This document shows, piece after piece, positions 24,743 to 32,899 of a stretch of 64,000 bases of DNA. Source of the stretch: Vibrio sp. STUT-A11 (lineage in GTDB: Bacteria; Pseudomonadota; Gammaproteobacteria; Enterobacterales; Vibrionaceae); assembly GCF_026000435.1 (NCBI RefSeq), contig NZ_AP026763.1:992001-1056000 (forward strand), read 5' to 3'. The position numbers and the translations under genes are program-made. The notes beneath the pieces were generated by a model. That model was not told the DNA's origin. It worked only from the letters and a program-made list of their open reading frames with translations, and made no database searches. How positions within the stretch are numbered: position 1 is the stretch's first letter; every line of letters begins with the position of its first letter.

Positions 24743-26077
24743 ATGCCAACAACCTTGATTAAAAATGCCCGCGTGGTAAACGAAGGTGTCATCATTGAAG
24801 CCGACTTACGTATTGTCGATGAGCGTATCGAACGCATTGCCCGCGAAATCACCGCACAGTCAGGAGACATAATCATTGATGCTCAAAGTGGGTATTTACT
24901 GCCAGGAATGATTGACGATCAGGTGCATTTCCGAGAGCCGGGATTAACGCATAAAGGCTCGATTACAAGCGAATCTCGCGCAGCTGTAGCAGGTGGTATC
25001 ACAAGCTATATGGAAATGCCCAATGTTAGTCCTGCCACGACGACTATTGAAGCGTTAGAACGCAAGTTTGCTCTCGCTAAAGACAGCTCGTTTGCGAATT
25101 ATTCTTTCTATCTTGGTGCAACAGAAGACAATCTAGAACAAATTAAACAACTTAACCCCAGACAACATTGTGGTGTGAAAGTGTTTATGGGGGCATCAAC
25201 GGGAAATTTGCTGGTCGAAGATCCGCAAGCCTTAGAGTCAATTTTTCGTGACTCTCCTGTACTGATTGTGACTCACTGTGAAAGTAGCGCTGTCATTAAA
25301 CAAAATCATCAAAAGCAACGACTTAAGAAATCTGAGTTCACCATCGAAGACCACCCCATTTTACGTGACGAAGAGGCGTGTTACGCTTCATCTTCTTATG
25401 CGGTAGGACTTGCCAAAAAGTATCACAGCCAACTGCATGTGCTGCACATCACAACGGCGAAGGAGTTAACACTGTTTGACGCGGGTGATATTCGAGATAA
25501 ATCAATCACCGCGGAGGCTTGTGTCCATCACCTATGGTTCAGTAGCAAAGATTATGCAGAACTCGGTAACCTGATCAAATGCAACCCTTCAATCAAATCC
25601 CCTAATGACCGCGACGCGCTAGTGGCAGCGTTAAATACTGGTCAAATAGATATCATTGCAACAGATCACGCTCCTCATACCTGGCAAGAAAAACAAGTGC
25701 CTTACGAGCAGGCGCCAGCGGGGTTGCCGTTAGTTCAGCATGCGTTACTTACACTCTTCGATCATGTCCGTTTGGGCCATATGAGCTTGACTCAAGTAGT
25801 CGAAAAAACCGCGCACAACCCGGCCATTCGCTATGGCATTCAAGGCAGAGGCTTTATTCGCGAAGGTTACTACGCTGATTTGGTGTTAGTTGATGCTCAT
25901 ACCCCAACACGAGTTAGCCACGAAAACAGTTTATATCACTGTGGCTGGTCGCCTTTTGCTGGACATGAATTTTCAGCTCAAATTCAAAAGACTTGGGTCA
26001 ATGGCGCGCTAGTTTATGCCAATAACAAAGTCATCGATAAACCAGCCGCAGCGATGCGTTTATCCTTCAATCGTTAA
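24743..26077 (+). CDS. Dihydroorotase-like amidohydrolase, zinc-operon paralogue
   Basis: The 444-residue protein is a class I dihydroorotase-type amidohydrolase (dihydroorotate to carbamoyl-aspartate and back, pyrimidine synthesis). Recognisable motifs are IDDQVHFREPGLTHKG, the GVKVFMGASTGN segment with the carboxylated Lys, THCES, HITTA and the ATDHAPH Asp loop. The first His of the usual D-x-H-x-H metal motif is Gln. I recall the same DDQVHFREPG form in dihydroorotases of Bacteroidetes, so the enzyme may still be active with altered metal binding. Its place behind COG0523, DUF1826 and Fur-like genes marks it as a zinc-starvation replacement for the housekeeping PyrC. Confidence 0.85.
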   Translation: MPTTLIKNARVVNEGVIIEADLRIVDERIERIAREITAQSGDIIIDAQSGYLLPGMIDDQVHFREPGLTHKGSITSESRAAVAGGITSYMEMPNVSPATTTIEALERKFALAKDSSFANYSFYLGATEDNLEQIKQLNPRQHCGVKVFMGASTGNLLVEDPQALESIFRDSPVLIVTHCESSAVIKQNHQKQRLKKSEFTIEDHPILRDEEACYASSSYAVGLAKKYHSQLHVLHITTAKELTLFDAGDIRDKSITAEACVHHLWFSSKDYAELGNLIKCNPSIKSPNDRDALVAALNTGQIDIIATDHAPHTWQEKQVPYEQAPAGLPLVQHALLTLFDHVRLGHMSLTQVVEKTAHNPAIRYGIQGRGFIREGYYADLVLVDAHTPTRVSHENSLYHCGWSPFAGHEFSAQIQKTWVNGALVYANNKVIDKPAAAMRLSFNR

Positions 26078-26121
26078 GTGGCTTACCGCACAGAAAGAAC
26101 CATGAACAAACTGGAAGCATT

Positions 26122-26346
26122 ATGTTAAGAAGAAACCCAACGGGCCATATGCCACAGGTGTCCTCAACAGCCTTTATTGATCCAACCGCGCATTTCCATG
26201 TACCACCCATGACCAATATTGGTGTTGATTTTGATTTGGATAGTATCTCAAAGGTACCACCAGAATATTCAGCTTTTTCCGAATCGGTGGTCTCTGCCAA
26301 TCACGAGTTAGTGCAAGGCTATCGGAGAATAGTCAATGAACTTTAA
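26122..26346 (+). pseudogene. Gamma-carbonic anhydrase-like gene with internal in-frame deletion
   Basis: The 74-residue frame joins the first about 23 residues of a gamma-carbonic anhydrase/YrdA-like protein (MLRRNPTGHMPQVSSTAFIDPTA) to what looks like its C-terminal helix (SESVVSANHELVQGYRRIVNEL). The whole left-handed beta-helix core with its hexapeptide repeats and His ligands is missing, about 130-150 residues by comparison with the family. The frame is intact, so a small protein could be made, but it cannot bind metal in the family manner. Its stop overlaps the start of the next GTPase gene. Full-length relatives are typical partners of such zinc operons. Confidence 0.65.
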
Positions 26347-27349
26347 TCGCCCTCTGCTCTCGCGTGTACCGACCAATATCATTACTGGTTTTCTCGGTGT
26401 AGGAAAAACATCCGCGATTATGCACTTGATGGCGAATAAACCGAGCAACGAACGTTGGGCAGTTCTGGTCAATGAGTTTGGAGAGGTAGGCATTGATGGC
26501 AGCTTGTTACAAGGTCAGAAAACAGACCAGGATCAAGTCTTTATTCGTGAAGTTCCTGGCGGATGTATGTGCTGCGCAGCAGGCTTACCGATGCAGATCG
26601 CCCTTAATCAATTGCTGTCTGAAGCAAGACCAGATCGCTTGTTGATTGAACCTACTGGACTTGGTCATCCTAAAGAAGTGTTGCAGGTATTATCAACCGA
26701 GTATTATCGCCAAATCCTTGCTTTGCAAAAGAACATTACTCTGGTCGATGCGCGTAAGTTGTCGGATTCTAACTACACTGACCATGAAACTTTTAACCAA
26801 CAAATTGCTATTGCCGACACGGTGGTGGGAAACAAACGCGATCTTTATCGAGAAGGAGACGAGCAAAAGCTTATCGATTATGTGGCAACATTGGGGTTAT
26901 CGAATACAACAGTGATTTTTTCTGAACATGGCGCTATCCCTTTTGCAGAATTTGAGGGAGAGACTCGTATGAATGAGCAAAAAATGCCCTCTATTCTTCA
27001 TCGTGAGCGCGAGAAAAAGTCGCTTGTTCCTGAGTTGCCTATGCCCGAGAGTGGTATTCTAAAAGCAACTAATCAGGGGGAAGGCTTCTACAGTATCGGT
27101 TGGCGTATCTCTGCCGAGAAAGTGTTCGATCATCAAAAACTGAGATTGTTGCTGCTCGACCTCAAGGTTGATCGAATGAAAGCGGTATTTATCACCGGAA
27201 GCGGTATTTTTGGTTACAACCTAACAGCAGATGGACTCGCAGAGTTTGAGTTAGACGAGTGTTCAGAAAGCCGCCTTGAACTGATTTCTTCTGCTCTAGA
27301 TGACCAATTTGAAGGTAGATTACTTCAATGTTTGGAGAAGACATCATGA
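26336..27349 (+). CDS. Second COG0523-family GTPase
   Basis: The 337-residue protein has Walker A GFLGVGKTS at residues 18-26, the CxCC motif in GGCMCCAAG, a Walker B-like LLIEPTGLGHP and the guanine motif NKRD. The C-terminal CobW_C domain is shorter than in the first GTPase of this operon. The subgroup resembles YeiR-like proteins, zinc-binding GTPases. Two different COG0523 proteins in one operon suggest two client enzymes. The start overlaps the preceding remnant by 11 bp, so translation is coupled. Confidence 0.87.
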   Translation: MNFNRPLLSRVPTNIITGFLGVGKTSAIMHLMANKPSNERWAVLVNEFGEVGIDGSLLQGQKTDQDQVFIREVPGGCMCCAAGLPMQIALNQLLSEARPDRLLIEPTGLGHPKEVLQVLSTEYYRQILALQKNITLVDARKLSDSNYTDHETFNQQIAIADTVVGNKRDLYREGDEQKLIDYVATLGLSNTTVIFSEHGAIPFAEFEGETRMNEQKMPSILHREREKKSLVPELPMPESGILKATNQGEGFYSIGWRISAEKVFDHQKLRLLLLDLKVDRMKAVFITGSGIFGYNLTADGLAEFELDECSESRLELISSALDDQFEGRLLQCLEKTS

Positions 27350-27438
27350 TCGAGAAGAAAAAATTTTCCTTCTACCCTCAATGCCTAGCCTCCTAATTAT
27401 GATAATGGGATTCTTTTAGAGGTGCGCTTACGGCACTT

Positions 27439-27753
27439 ATGTCGCCTTATCGGGTTAGGGTGAGTAACCGTATTTTTTTGCCTGTACGGTTCCTCATGGG
27501 TCAGTTTAGATTTATTGCTTTAATCGTTGCTGTGCTTTGTTTTTCGGTCGCTTTGCTTCTACCAACCGCGGATAAGCCAAATCAAGAGAGTCACAGCGCT
27601 CAACTCAATCAAAGCGTTGATACGTCACAACCTCCATCATCAGAGGTGATGACTCCCTCTGATATCAGTTCGATACCGTTACCTAAACGGATACACTACA
27701 TGGTCAAAGTGGGAGACTTGCTCAGTGGTATGTTCGCTCAATTGGGTATCTAA
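27439..27753 (+). pseudogene. 5' stub of an M23 murein endopeptidase gene (mepM-like)
   Basis: The 104-residue frame has an N-terminal cytoplasmic segment, a membrane anchor (FIALIVAVLCFSVALLLP), a Ser/Pro/Gln-rich linker and the first residues of an OapA/LysM-like domain (RIHYMVKVGDLLSGMFAQLGI), where it ends abruptly. That order matches the start of MepM/YebA-type peptidoglycan endopeptidases, which are over 400 residues and end with an M23 peptidase domain. I find no continuation in any frame before the tRNA terminator. In E. coli mepM adjoins znuA, so a link to a zinc locus is expected. The truncated product should be inactive as a peptidase. Confidence 0.6.
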
Positions 27754-27826
27754 ACTTCTAAGCTAGTACGAGTTCGGAAAAGGCGTTAAGAGAATGCAAT
27801 TCCTTGAAATGGCAAGATTTAGATAC

Positions 27827-27855
27827 AAAAAAAGACGTCCTGGGACGTCTTTCTT
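27827..27855 (-). terminator. Terminator of the tRNA-Asn gene
   Basis: AAAGACGTCC and GGACGTCTTT form a perfect 10-bp stem with a two-base loop. On the minus strand it is followed by a T7 run and lies just downstream of the tRNA. Confidence 0.88.
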
Positions 27856-27863
27856 CTCGAATT

Positions 27864-27939
27864 TGGCTCCCCCTGCGGGACTCGAACCTGCGACATACGG
27901 ATTAACAGTCCGCCGTTCTACCAACTGAACTAAGGGGGA
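27864..27939 (-). tRNA. tRNA-Asn (anticodon GTT)
   Basis: The 76-base minus-strand sequence folds as a standard cloverleaf: acceptor stem TCCCCCT/AGGGGGA, D loop AGTTCAGTTGGTAGA, anticodon stem-loop with GTT in GACTGTTAATC, T loop GGTTCGAGTCC, and an encoded CCA end. A consensus promoter and terminator flank it. Confidence 0.97.
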
Positions 27940-27964
27940 ATTGCTTTGCTTGAAAGCGGGGCAA

Positions 27965-27993
27965 ATCTTACCGACCCCCAAATCTACTGTCAA
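27965..27993 (-). promoter_or_regulatory. Sigma-70 promoter of tRNA-Asn
   Basis: On the minus strand TTGACA (27993-27988) and TAAGAT (27970-27965) are separated by exactly 17 bp, about 26 bp before the tRNA 5' end. It shows that host sequence reaches at least to about position 28,000. Confidence 0.8.
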
Positions 27994-28216
27994 CAGTTGT
28001 AACCTACCATCTAATATGAAAAACATAAGGAATAGATAGGATTTGGCCGAAATAAGTCGGAAGGCCACGTCTTTCAACGGCTGAGGATACTATCAGCTCG
28101 AAAAAACAAAATCCACTAGAAATGAAAAAAATCTGCTGAAATTTTTCTAGTTAGCGCAAAAAATGAGAAAACGCTCAAATTGATAAAGAGCATCCGATTT
28201 GGCGTTTAAAGCTCAT

Positions 28217-28939
28217 TTAAATGTCTGTAGCTCTCTGAACCACACGGCCTACGATGCACAACTGATCTAGCTTGTCTTTTGGTACTTCGATTGGAGCGTA
28301 ATCCTTGTTGTCACTGATAAGTGTCAGTGAGCCGTCATAGCTCTTCTGGATTCTCTTGGCGTAAAGCTCATCACCTAAGCGAACCACGTATATTTTACCG
28401 TCAATAGGAGTTGTTGAATCCCTATCAACCAACAATGAGTCGTTGTCTGTAATAGTGTCGGCCATAGAGTCGCCTCTCACGAACACAACAGCACAGCGCT
28501 CTGGGTTTAATCTCTTGAACTTAAGATATTTCTTTCTAAAAGCTAGCCAGCGCTTAGGTTCTTGGTCAAATGCATCACAGCCATTACCAGCTGAAACCTG
28601 AATATGGAAGCCTGGTACTAAGCAAAACTCCTCTTCAAACACTTCCACTGGATTGATAGGAGAAGGCTTAGCTGGAGTAGCGTCAGCTGCTTTGCCATCT
28701 TGGCTGCTTTCTTTGCCTGTTGCCAACCAATCAATAGATACACCACAGGCTGAGGCTATCTTAAATGCTGTTTCTAGGTTGGGTATCGAGCCTTTAAGTA
28801 TCTTTCTTAAAGCTCCTTCTGTTACTTCAGTACGCTTTGCGAACTGGCGTAAGCTTTCTTCGCCAATCAATTGTTCCAAGCGCACAGCTACCGATCCGAT
28901 TCCCTCTGGTTGAATCGGATCATCGATCCGTTTTGTCAT
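28217..28939 (-). CDS. Prophage repressor, helix-turn-helix plus S24 peptidase domain
   Basis: The 240-residue protein has an XRE-type helix-turn-helix at about residues 18-75 (LRQFAKRTEVTEGALRKILKGSIPNLETAFKIASACGVSIDWLATG), a Pro-rich linker and a C-terminal LexA/CI-like S24 domain. The catalytic Ser lies in VRGDSMAD and the Lys in ELYAKRIQ. It should maintain lysogeny by blocking the rightward early promoter and may be inactivated by RecA-stimulated self-cleavage. This differs from Mu's own Repc, which lacks the S24 domain. It is transcribed away from the other phage genes. Confidence 0.92.
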   Translation of the reverse strand: MTKRIDDPIQPEGIGSVAVRLEQLIGEESLRQFAKRTEVTEGALRKILKGSIPNLETAFKIASACGVSIDWLATGKESSQDGKAADATPAKPSPINPVEVFEEEFCLVPGFHIQVSAGNGCDAFDQEPKRWLAFRKKYLKFKRLNPERCAVVFVRGDSMADTITDNDSLLVDRDSTTPIDGKIYVVRLGDELYAKRIQKSYDGSLTLISDNKDYAPIEVPKDKLDQLCIVGRVVQRATDI

Positions 28940-29151
28940 CTGAAGATCCGTTTTTAAAAATATCCAATCAAATCAAAGAGATATATTTCTTTAATAGCTA
29001 AAGATCGCATTAATTGAAACGGATGCGTACTTTGGTGTTGAAATTAACTATGGTACGCACTATTATCATTACCACAGTGCGCAGTGCGTACTGTAGTTCG
29101 TTTTAATTAAGAGTTCGCAGTGCGAACGAGAACAAGAGTGTAACTGAAAGC
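28940..29151. promoter_or_regulatory. Early operator/promoter region of the prophage
   Basis: The gap between the divergent repressor and early genes is rich in inverted repeats: GTACGCAC (29053-29060) with GTGCGTAC (29084-29091); GTTCGC-AGT-GCGAAC (29113-29127), a perfect 6-bp palindrome; and CGCAT/ATGCG around 29005-29027. GATCCGTTTT occurs twice near 28,920-28,955 at the repressor start. These are likely binding sites for the repressor and the Ner-like protein. Confidence 0.6.
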
Positions 29152-29379
29152 ATGGATATAGTCACTGCAAGAGACATACATGCAGCTTTAATCCGCAAAG
29201 GTTATAGCTGTCGCAGTTGGGCTATCGAGCAGGGTTACTCGCCTAGGACGGTGCAGAAGTGTATTCAAATACATGCACCGGAATCCCAAAAGAAAATTAA
29301 GGGCAGAATTTACATGGATATTATGAAAAAGCTGTCTGAAACGATTGGGCATGATTTGGTTGGAGGTCCACATGAATAA
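29152..29379 (+). CDS. Small early DNA-binding protein (Ner/BcepMu gp16-like)
   Basis: This 75-residue protein is the first rightward early gene. Its core (TARDIHAALIRKGYSCRSWAIEQGYSPRTVQKCIQIH) looks like a helix-turn-helix and resembles the small phage-associated BcepMu gp16 family found at this position in transposable phages. By position it would act like Mu Ner or lambda Cro, turning down early and repressor transcription. Its 3' end overlaps the transposase start by 8 bp. Confidence 0.7.
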   Translation: MDIVTARDIHAALIRKGYSCRSWAIEQGYSPRTVQKCIQIHAPESQKKIKGRIYMDIMKKLSETIGHDLVGGPHE

Positions 29380-31606
29380 GGAATGGTTTACTCCAACTGA
29401 GCTAGCTGGGCTGCCAGGGTTACCTAGTACCGATAGGAATGTAAGAACAAAAGCACAGAAGGAGCTATGGAAATCTCAGAAGCGTACCAAGGGTAAGGGC
29501 AGTGAATATCACATATCTTCACTACCGTTAGAAACCAGATCTTACCTGCAAAAAATGATGGTTTCTAAGTTGGCTAAGTCAGATAAAGCCACGCAAGAAG
29601 CCGTAAAAGACGTTGCATTATTCGAAGGTGGTGAAAAGCAGTCTTTTGCATCAACTCGTCAAGCGAGAATGAAGTCAGCTATTGCCTTAAATAGCTTACC
29701 TGAGTCTCAGCAGAACCGAGCTAACGCCAGAGCACGGATTGTAGAGTTGAGAGCTATGTTTCTGGAACCATTCAAACTGGCCAACAACTTAGTTGCTGGA
29801 GAGCACGAGTTCGTTAATGCATACAACAGCGGTCTGCTTGAGCTGGATAACTGGATTCTAAGAGAGGTATCCCAAGTCAGTTTCAGTACGTTGCGCCGTT
29901 GGAAAAAGCAGTTAGAGCAGGAAGGTATTGCACGTTTAGCTGGTAAGTATGAGTCCAATAAAAAATCAGGGCTTATCGAGCAACAACCAGAAATTCAGAA
30001 TTACCTAATTGCGCTGATTACTAACAAGCCTCACTTAGCGAAGCGACCAAATGTGATGCACAGAATGCTAAAGGAAAAGTCGTCTGCGTTCCCGCATTGG
30101 AATATTCCCTCGGCCAGCTCTGTTTGTCGTTGGCGAGATAAGTGGCTTGCGGGTAATGGGGCGAAGTTTACCAACTTGACCAACCCCGACGCATACAACA
30201 ACAAGCATCGACCTCTATACGGGAAAATGTACCCATGGATCTCAGCTCCTAACGATTGCTGGGAGTTCGATAGTACGCCAACAGACGTTCAACTAAACGT
30301 GGATGGCAAGCTGGTTAGGCACAGCATTATTGCCGCGATCGATGTCTACAGTCGCAGAGTGAAACTGTTGCTTGCTCCTACTTCATCGTCAGAAGGCATT
30401 TGCTTGCTACTGCGTAAATGCATCCTCGACTGGGGCATCCTTAACCCTGGTGGTGTAGCTCGTACCGATAACGGTTCTGACTACGTCTCGAATCGAGTTA
30501 GTACCGTAATGCAGATGCTGGATTTGGATCAGTCGAGGGCTAATCCGTTCTCTGGTTGGGAAAAGCCATATGTCGAGCGATTTTTCGGAACGCTAAGCCG
30601 AGCTCTATTTGAGTTACTGCCTGGTTACATCGGTCACAGTGTCTCTGACAGACAGCAGATTGAAGCAGCAAAAGCTTTTGCTCAGAGAATTGGTGAAGGC
30701 AAGAAGAAGCTACAAAAAGAAGCGTTAGAGTTGGCATTAACACCCGCTCAATTAGAAGAGGTCATGAACGATTGGCTAGAGCATCGATACAACCACACTG
30801 CGCACGAAGGGCTTAAAGGTGATACGCCATTTAACCGTTATGTATCTAGTGGCTACAAGCCAAGAAAACTTTCAGATCCACACAGCATCGATCTTCTACT
30901 CAACTTTGTTGGTGAAGCAACCGTAGTACGCGGTGGAGTGAAAGCACAATCAGTTAGGTACACAGCTCCAGAGCTAATGAATCCAGACTGGGATCGCAAA
31001 AAAGTACGCGTATTTTTGGACCCATCTGATGTTGGTTCCGCAACGCTTTACTCGTTGGAAGACATCGGTACTTACGTTGAAGCGGTTAACGATGAGTTGG
31101 TCGGTAAGAGCATTTCACCTGAAGCGTTCAGAGCCGCTCGTAAGAAGTTCAACAAAGAAATTAGCAACTTCCGAAAAAGTGCTAAGCGCCTGCAGAGTGA
31201 GTTCGGCATTGACACTCAATACGCTGAATCTCTGGCCGCTGATAAAGCCAAAAACAACCTGGCAGGTTTGGACCTACCAGCTCAAACGGTAGACAACCAA
31301 GTATTAGGCGCACTATCAAAAGCCAACAAAGCTAAGCAAAAAGACACCTCTCGAAGTGAAGATGAGCTGGAGCGCTTAGAGATAGCAAGACAGCACCTAA
31401 TTCAACAAGAAGAACAGGTTCGAGAACAGAAAGGCATGGCAATCAGGAACATTCATGAGAAGGCGAAATACATTGCCAGTCAATCTCTTGAACGTGAGTT
31501 AACTGAAAAAGAGGAGGAATTCTTAACGAAGTATTTGAAGAACCCAGAGAACAAATTCAGCCGCAAGGCTATTGAAAATATTATGGCGCACCGCCGCCAA
31601 GCATGA
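29372..31606 (+). CDS. DDE transposase A (MuA-like)
   Basis: The 744-residue protein is a phage transposase with an N-terminal Mu-type DNA-binding domain (WFTPTELAGLPGLPSTDRNVR), a helical end-binding region and an rve-fold catalytic core. The DDE triad is Asp300 (EFDSTP), Asp366 (RTDNGSD) and Glu402 (YVERFFG), with the last two exactly 35 residues apart in between. A Mu-C-type beta barrel follows and the C-terminal 130 residues are charged helices that would contact MuB. ATG 29372 follows GGAGG. It carries out strand transfer for integration and replicative transposition. Confidence 0.95.
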   Translation: MNKEWFTPTELAGLPGLPSTDRNVRTKAQKELWKSQKRTKGKGSEYHISSLPLETRSYLQKMMVSKLAKSDKATQEAVKDVALFEGGEKQSFASTRQARMKSAIALNSLPESQQNRANARARIVELRAMFLEPFKLANNLVAGEHEFVNAYNSGLLELDNWILREVSQVSFSTLRRWKKQLEQEGIARLAGKYESNKKSGLIEQQPEIQNYLIALITNKPHLAKRPNVMHRMLKEKSSAFPHWNIPSASSVCRWRDKWLAGNGAKFTNLTNPDAYNNKHRPLYGKMYPWISAPNDCWEFDSTPTDVQLNVDGKLVRHSIIAAIDVYSRRVKLLLAPTSSSEGICLLLRKCILDWGILNPGGVARTDNGSDYVSNRVSTVMQMLDLDQSRANPFSGWEKPYVERFFGTLSRALFELLPGYIGHSVSDRQQIEAAKAFAQRIGEGKKKLQKEALELALTPAQLEEVMNDWLEHRYNHTAHEGLKGDTPFNRYVSSGYKPRKLSDPHSIDLLLNFVGEATVVRGGVKAQSVRYTAPELMNPDWDRKKVRVFLDPSDVGSATLYSLEDIGTYVEAVNDELVGKSISPEAFRAARKKFNKEISNFRKSAKRLQSEFGIDTQYAESLAADKAKNNLAGLDLPAQTVDNQVLGALSKANKAKQKDTSRSEDELERLEIARQHLIQQEEQVREQKGMAIRNIHEKAKYIASQSLERELTEKEEEFLTKYLKNPENKFSRKAIENIMAHRRQA

Positions 31607-31668
31607 TGCGCCATATAAACACCGTCAGTAAAAGTTAAAACTTAAAAGTGCTATAAAGGAGTTTAGCA

Positions 31669-32376
31669 ATGAAACCAGTAGTTGCACCAGTTAAAAACCT
31701 TCTTGCTACACAGATCGCATTAGAGATGTTGTTACAACGCTCATATGGCGTTCCTGGTATCGGTTTGCTGCATGGACCCAGCGGGCTAGGAAAGACCACA
31801 ACAACAACCTACCTCTACAATCAGGTCAATGGCATTTATGTCAGTACCCGAGCGCATGATTCGACAAGCAGCTTGCTGCAACGAATTGTTGAAGAACTTG
31901 GCGCACAGCCAATGCATCGCATCAGCAAAAATGTGGATTTCATCATTGAGCAGATGAGTATGCACGAGCGCCCTTTGTTCATTGATGAAGCGGATTACTT
32001 GATGAATGACAAGCGTCTGCTCGAAACCATTCGTGATTTATATGATGGTACTGAGGTACCAATCATCCTCATCGGGATGGACCAAATTGCACGTCGTATT
32101 AGCAGCCATAAACAGTTTTACAACCGTATTTCTGAATGGGTCGAATTCAAACCTGCCGACATTAGTGACGTCAGAACCATGGCTGAATCTCTGCTTGAGC
32201 ATGATATTCAAGTTGAGGATGACTTGTTAGAGCACCTCCGCATGGCAACTGGTGGTGAGCTACGTCGAATCACTATTGGTCTGCAAAAAATTGAATCTTT
32301 AGCAATCGCCAATGACCTCGATCTTGTCACGCTCGATGCGTGGGGCGATCAGCCTTTCCACGGTATGAGAGCTTAG
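31669..32376 (+). CDS. Transposition target ATPase B (MuB-like)
   Basis: This 235-residue AAA+ ATPase has Walker A GPSGLGKT at residues 36-43 and Walker B RPLFIDEAD. It resembles the AAA_22/TniB-like family and lacks the extra N-terminal helix-turn-helix of Mu's own MuB. It would bind target DNA, activate the transposase and provide target immunity. It follows the transposase gene after 62 bp with AAGGAG before its ATG. Confidence 0.93.
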   Translation: MKPVVAPVKNLLATQIALEMLLQRSYGVPGIGLLHGPSGLGKTTTTTYLYNQVNGIYVSTRAHDSTSSLLQRIVEELGAQPMHRISKNVDFIIEQMSMHERPLFIDEADYLMNDKRLLETIRDLYDGTEVPIILIGMDQIARRISSHKQFYNRISEWVEFKPADISDVRTMAESLLEHDIQVEDDLLEHLRMATGGELRRITIGLQKIESLAIANDLDLVTLDAWGDQPFHGMRA

Positions 32377-32386
32377 CGAGGGTGTT

Positions 32387-32899
32387 ATGACAGAGCGACA
32401 GCTTGCTTGGTCGTATATCAAGCAGTTCGGTGGCAAGGAGTTCACCGGGATGCAGATAGTGCAGGCAGTAGAGTTAAACAATTCAAGAACCAAGAGCCTT
32501 ATTTCAATGCTAGTTGAGTTAGGGCGAGTGGAGTTAGTGGATAAGGGGCCAAACCTTTTAAAGAGTCGATATCGCGTTGTCGACCCTAGCCCAATTCCTA
32601 ATCGGTTCTTAAAAAAGAAAAGACCGAATCGCCCCAAAGTAAATCAACGGTTATGGAATTCATGTCGAGTGCTCAAAGTCTTTTCTCTTCATGACTTATG
32701 CGCGACGTCTTCAGCTGCTCTATCAACAGGACGCAATTTTTTACGTCCGTTGATGAAAGCGAAGATCATCCGCAAGGTTAATGGCCCAGACGGAGAGCTT
32801 TACCGCTTGAACGCTAACTTGAGTAGTGCATGTCCAGAAATTACGGCCGATGGAGTGATGATTAAAGGGCGCTTCTTTCCTTTTCAGGAGGAAACCTGA
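32387..32899 (+). CDS. Unknown early protein, possible tandem winged helices
   Basis: The 170-residue protein is basic and seems to contain two winged-helix-like segments: TERQLAWSYIKQFGGKEFTGMQIVQAVELNNSRTKSLISMLVELGRVELV and a second from about residue 90 (LHDLCATSSAALSTGRNFLRPLMKAKII). The repetition suggests DNA binding. I do not recognise the family. It starts 10 bp after the MuB stop and ends on the start of the next gene (TGATG overlap), so it belongs to the early operon. Confidence 0.7.
   Translation: MTERQLAWSYIKQFGGKEFTGMQIVQAVELNNSRTKSLISMLVELGRVELVDKGPNLLKSRYRVVDPSPIPNRFLKKKRPNRPKVNQRLWNSCRVLKVFSLHDLCATSSAALSTGRNFLRPLMKAKIIRKVNGPDGELYRLNANLSSACPEITADGVMIKGRFFPFQEET

Noticed and set aside
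27864..28216. Integrase-type insertion into tRNA-Asn
   Set aside because: The tRNA is complete, no integrase gene is present, and the phage encodes a DDE transposase, so the closeness to the tRNA is not a classical att site.
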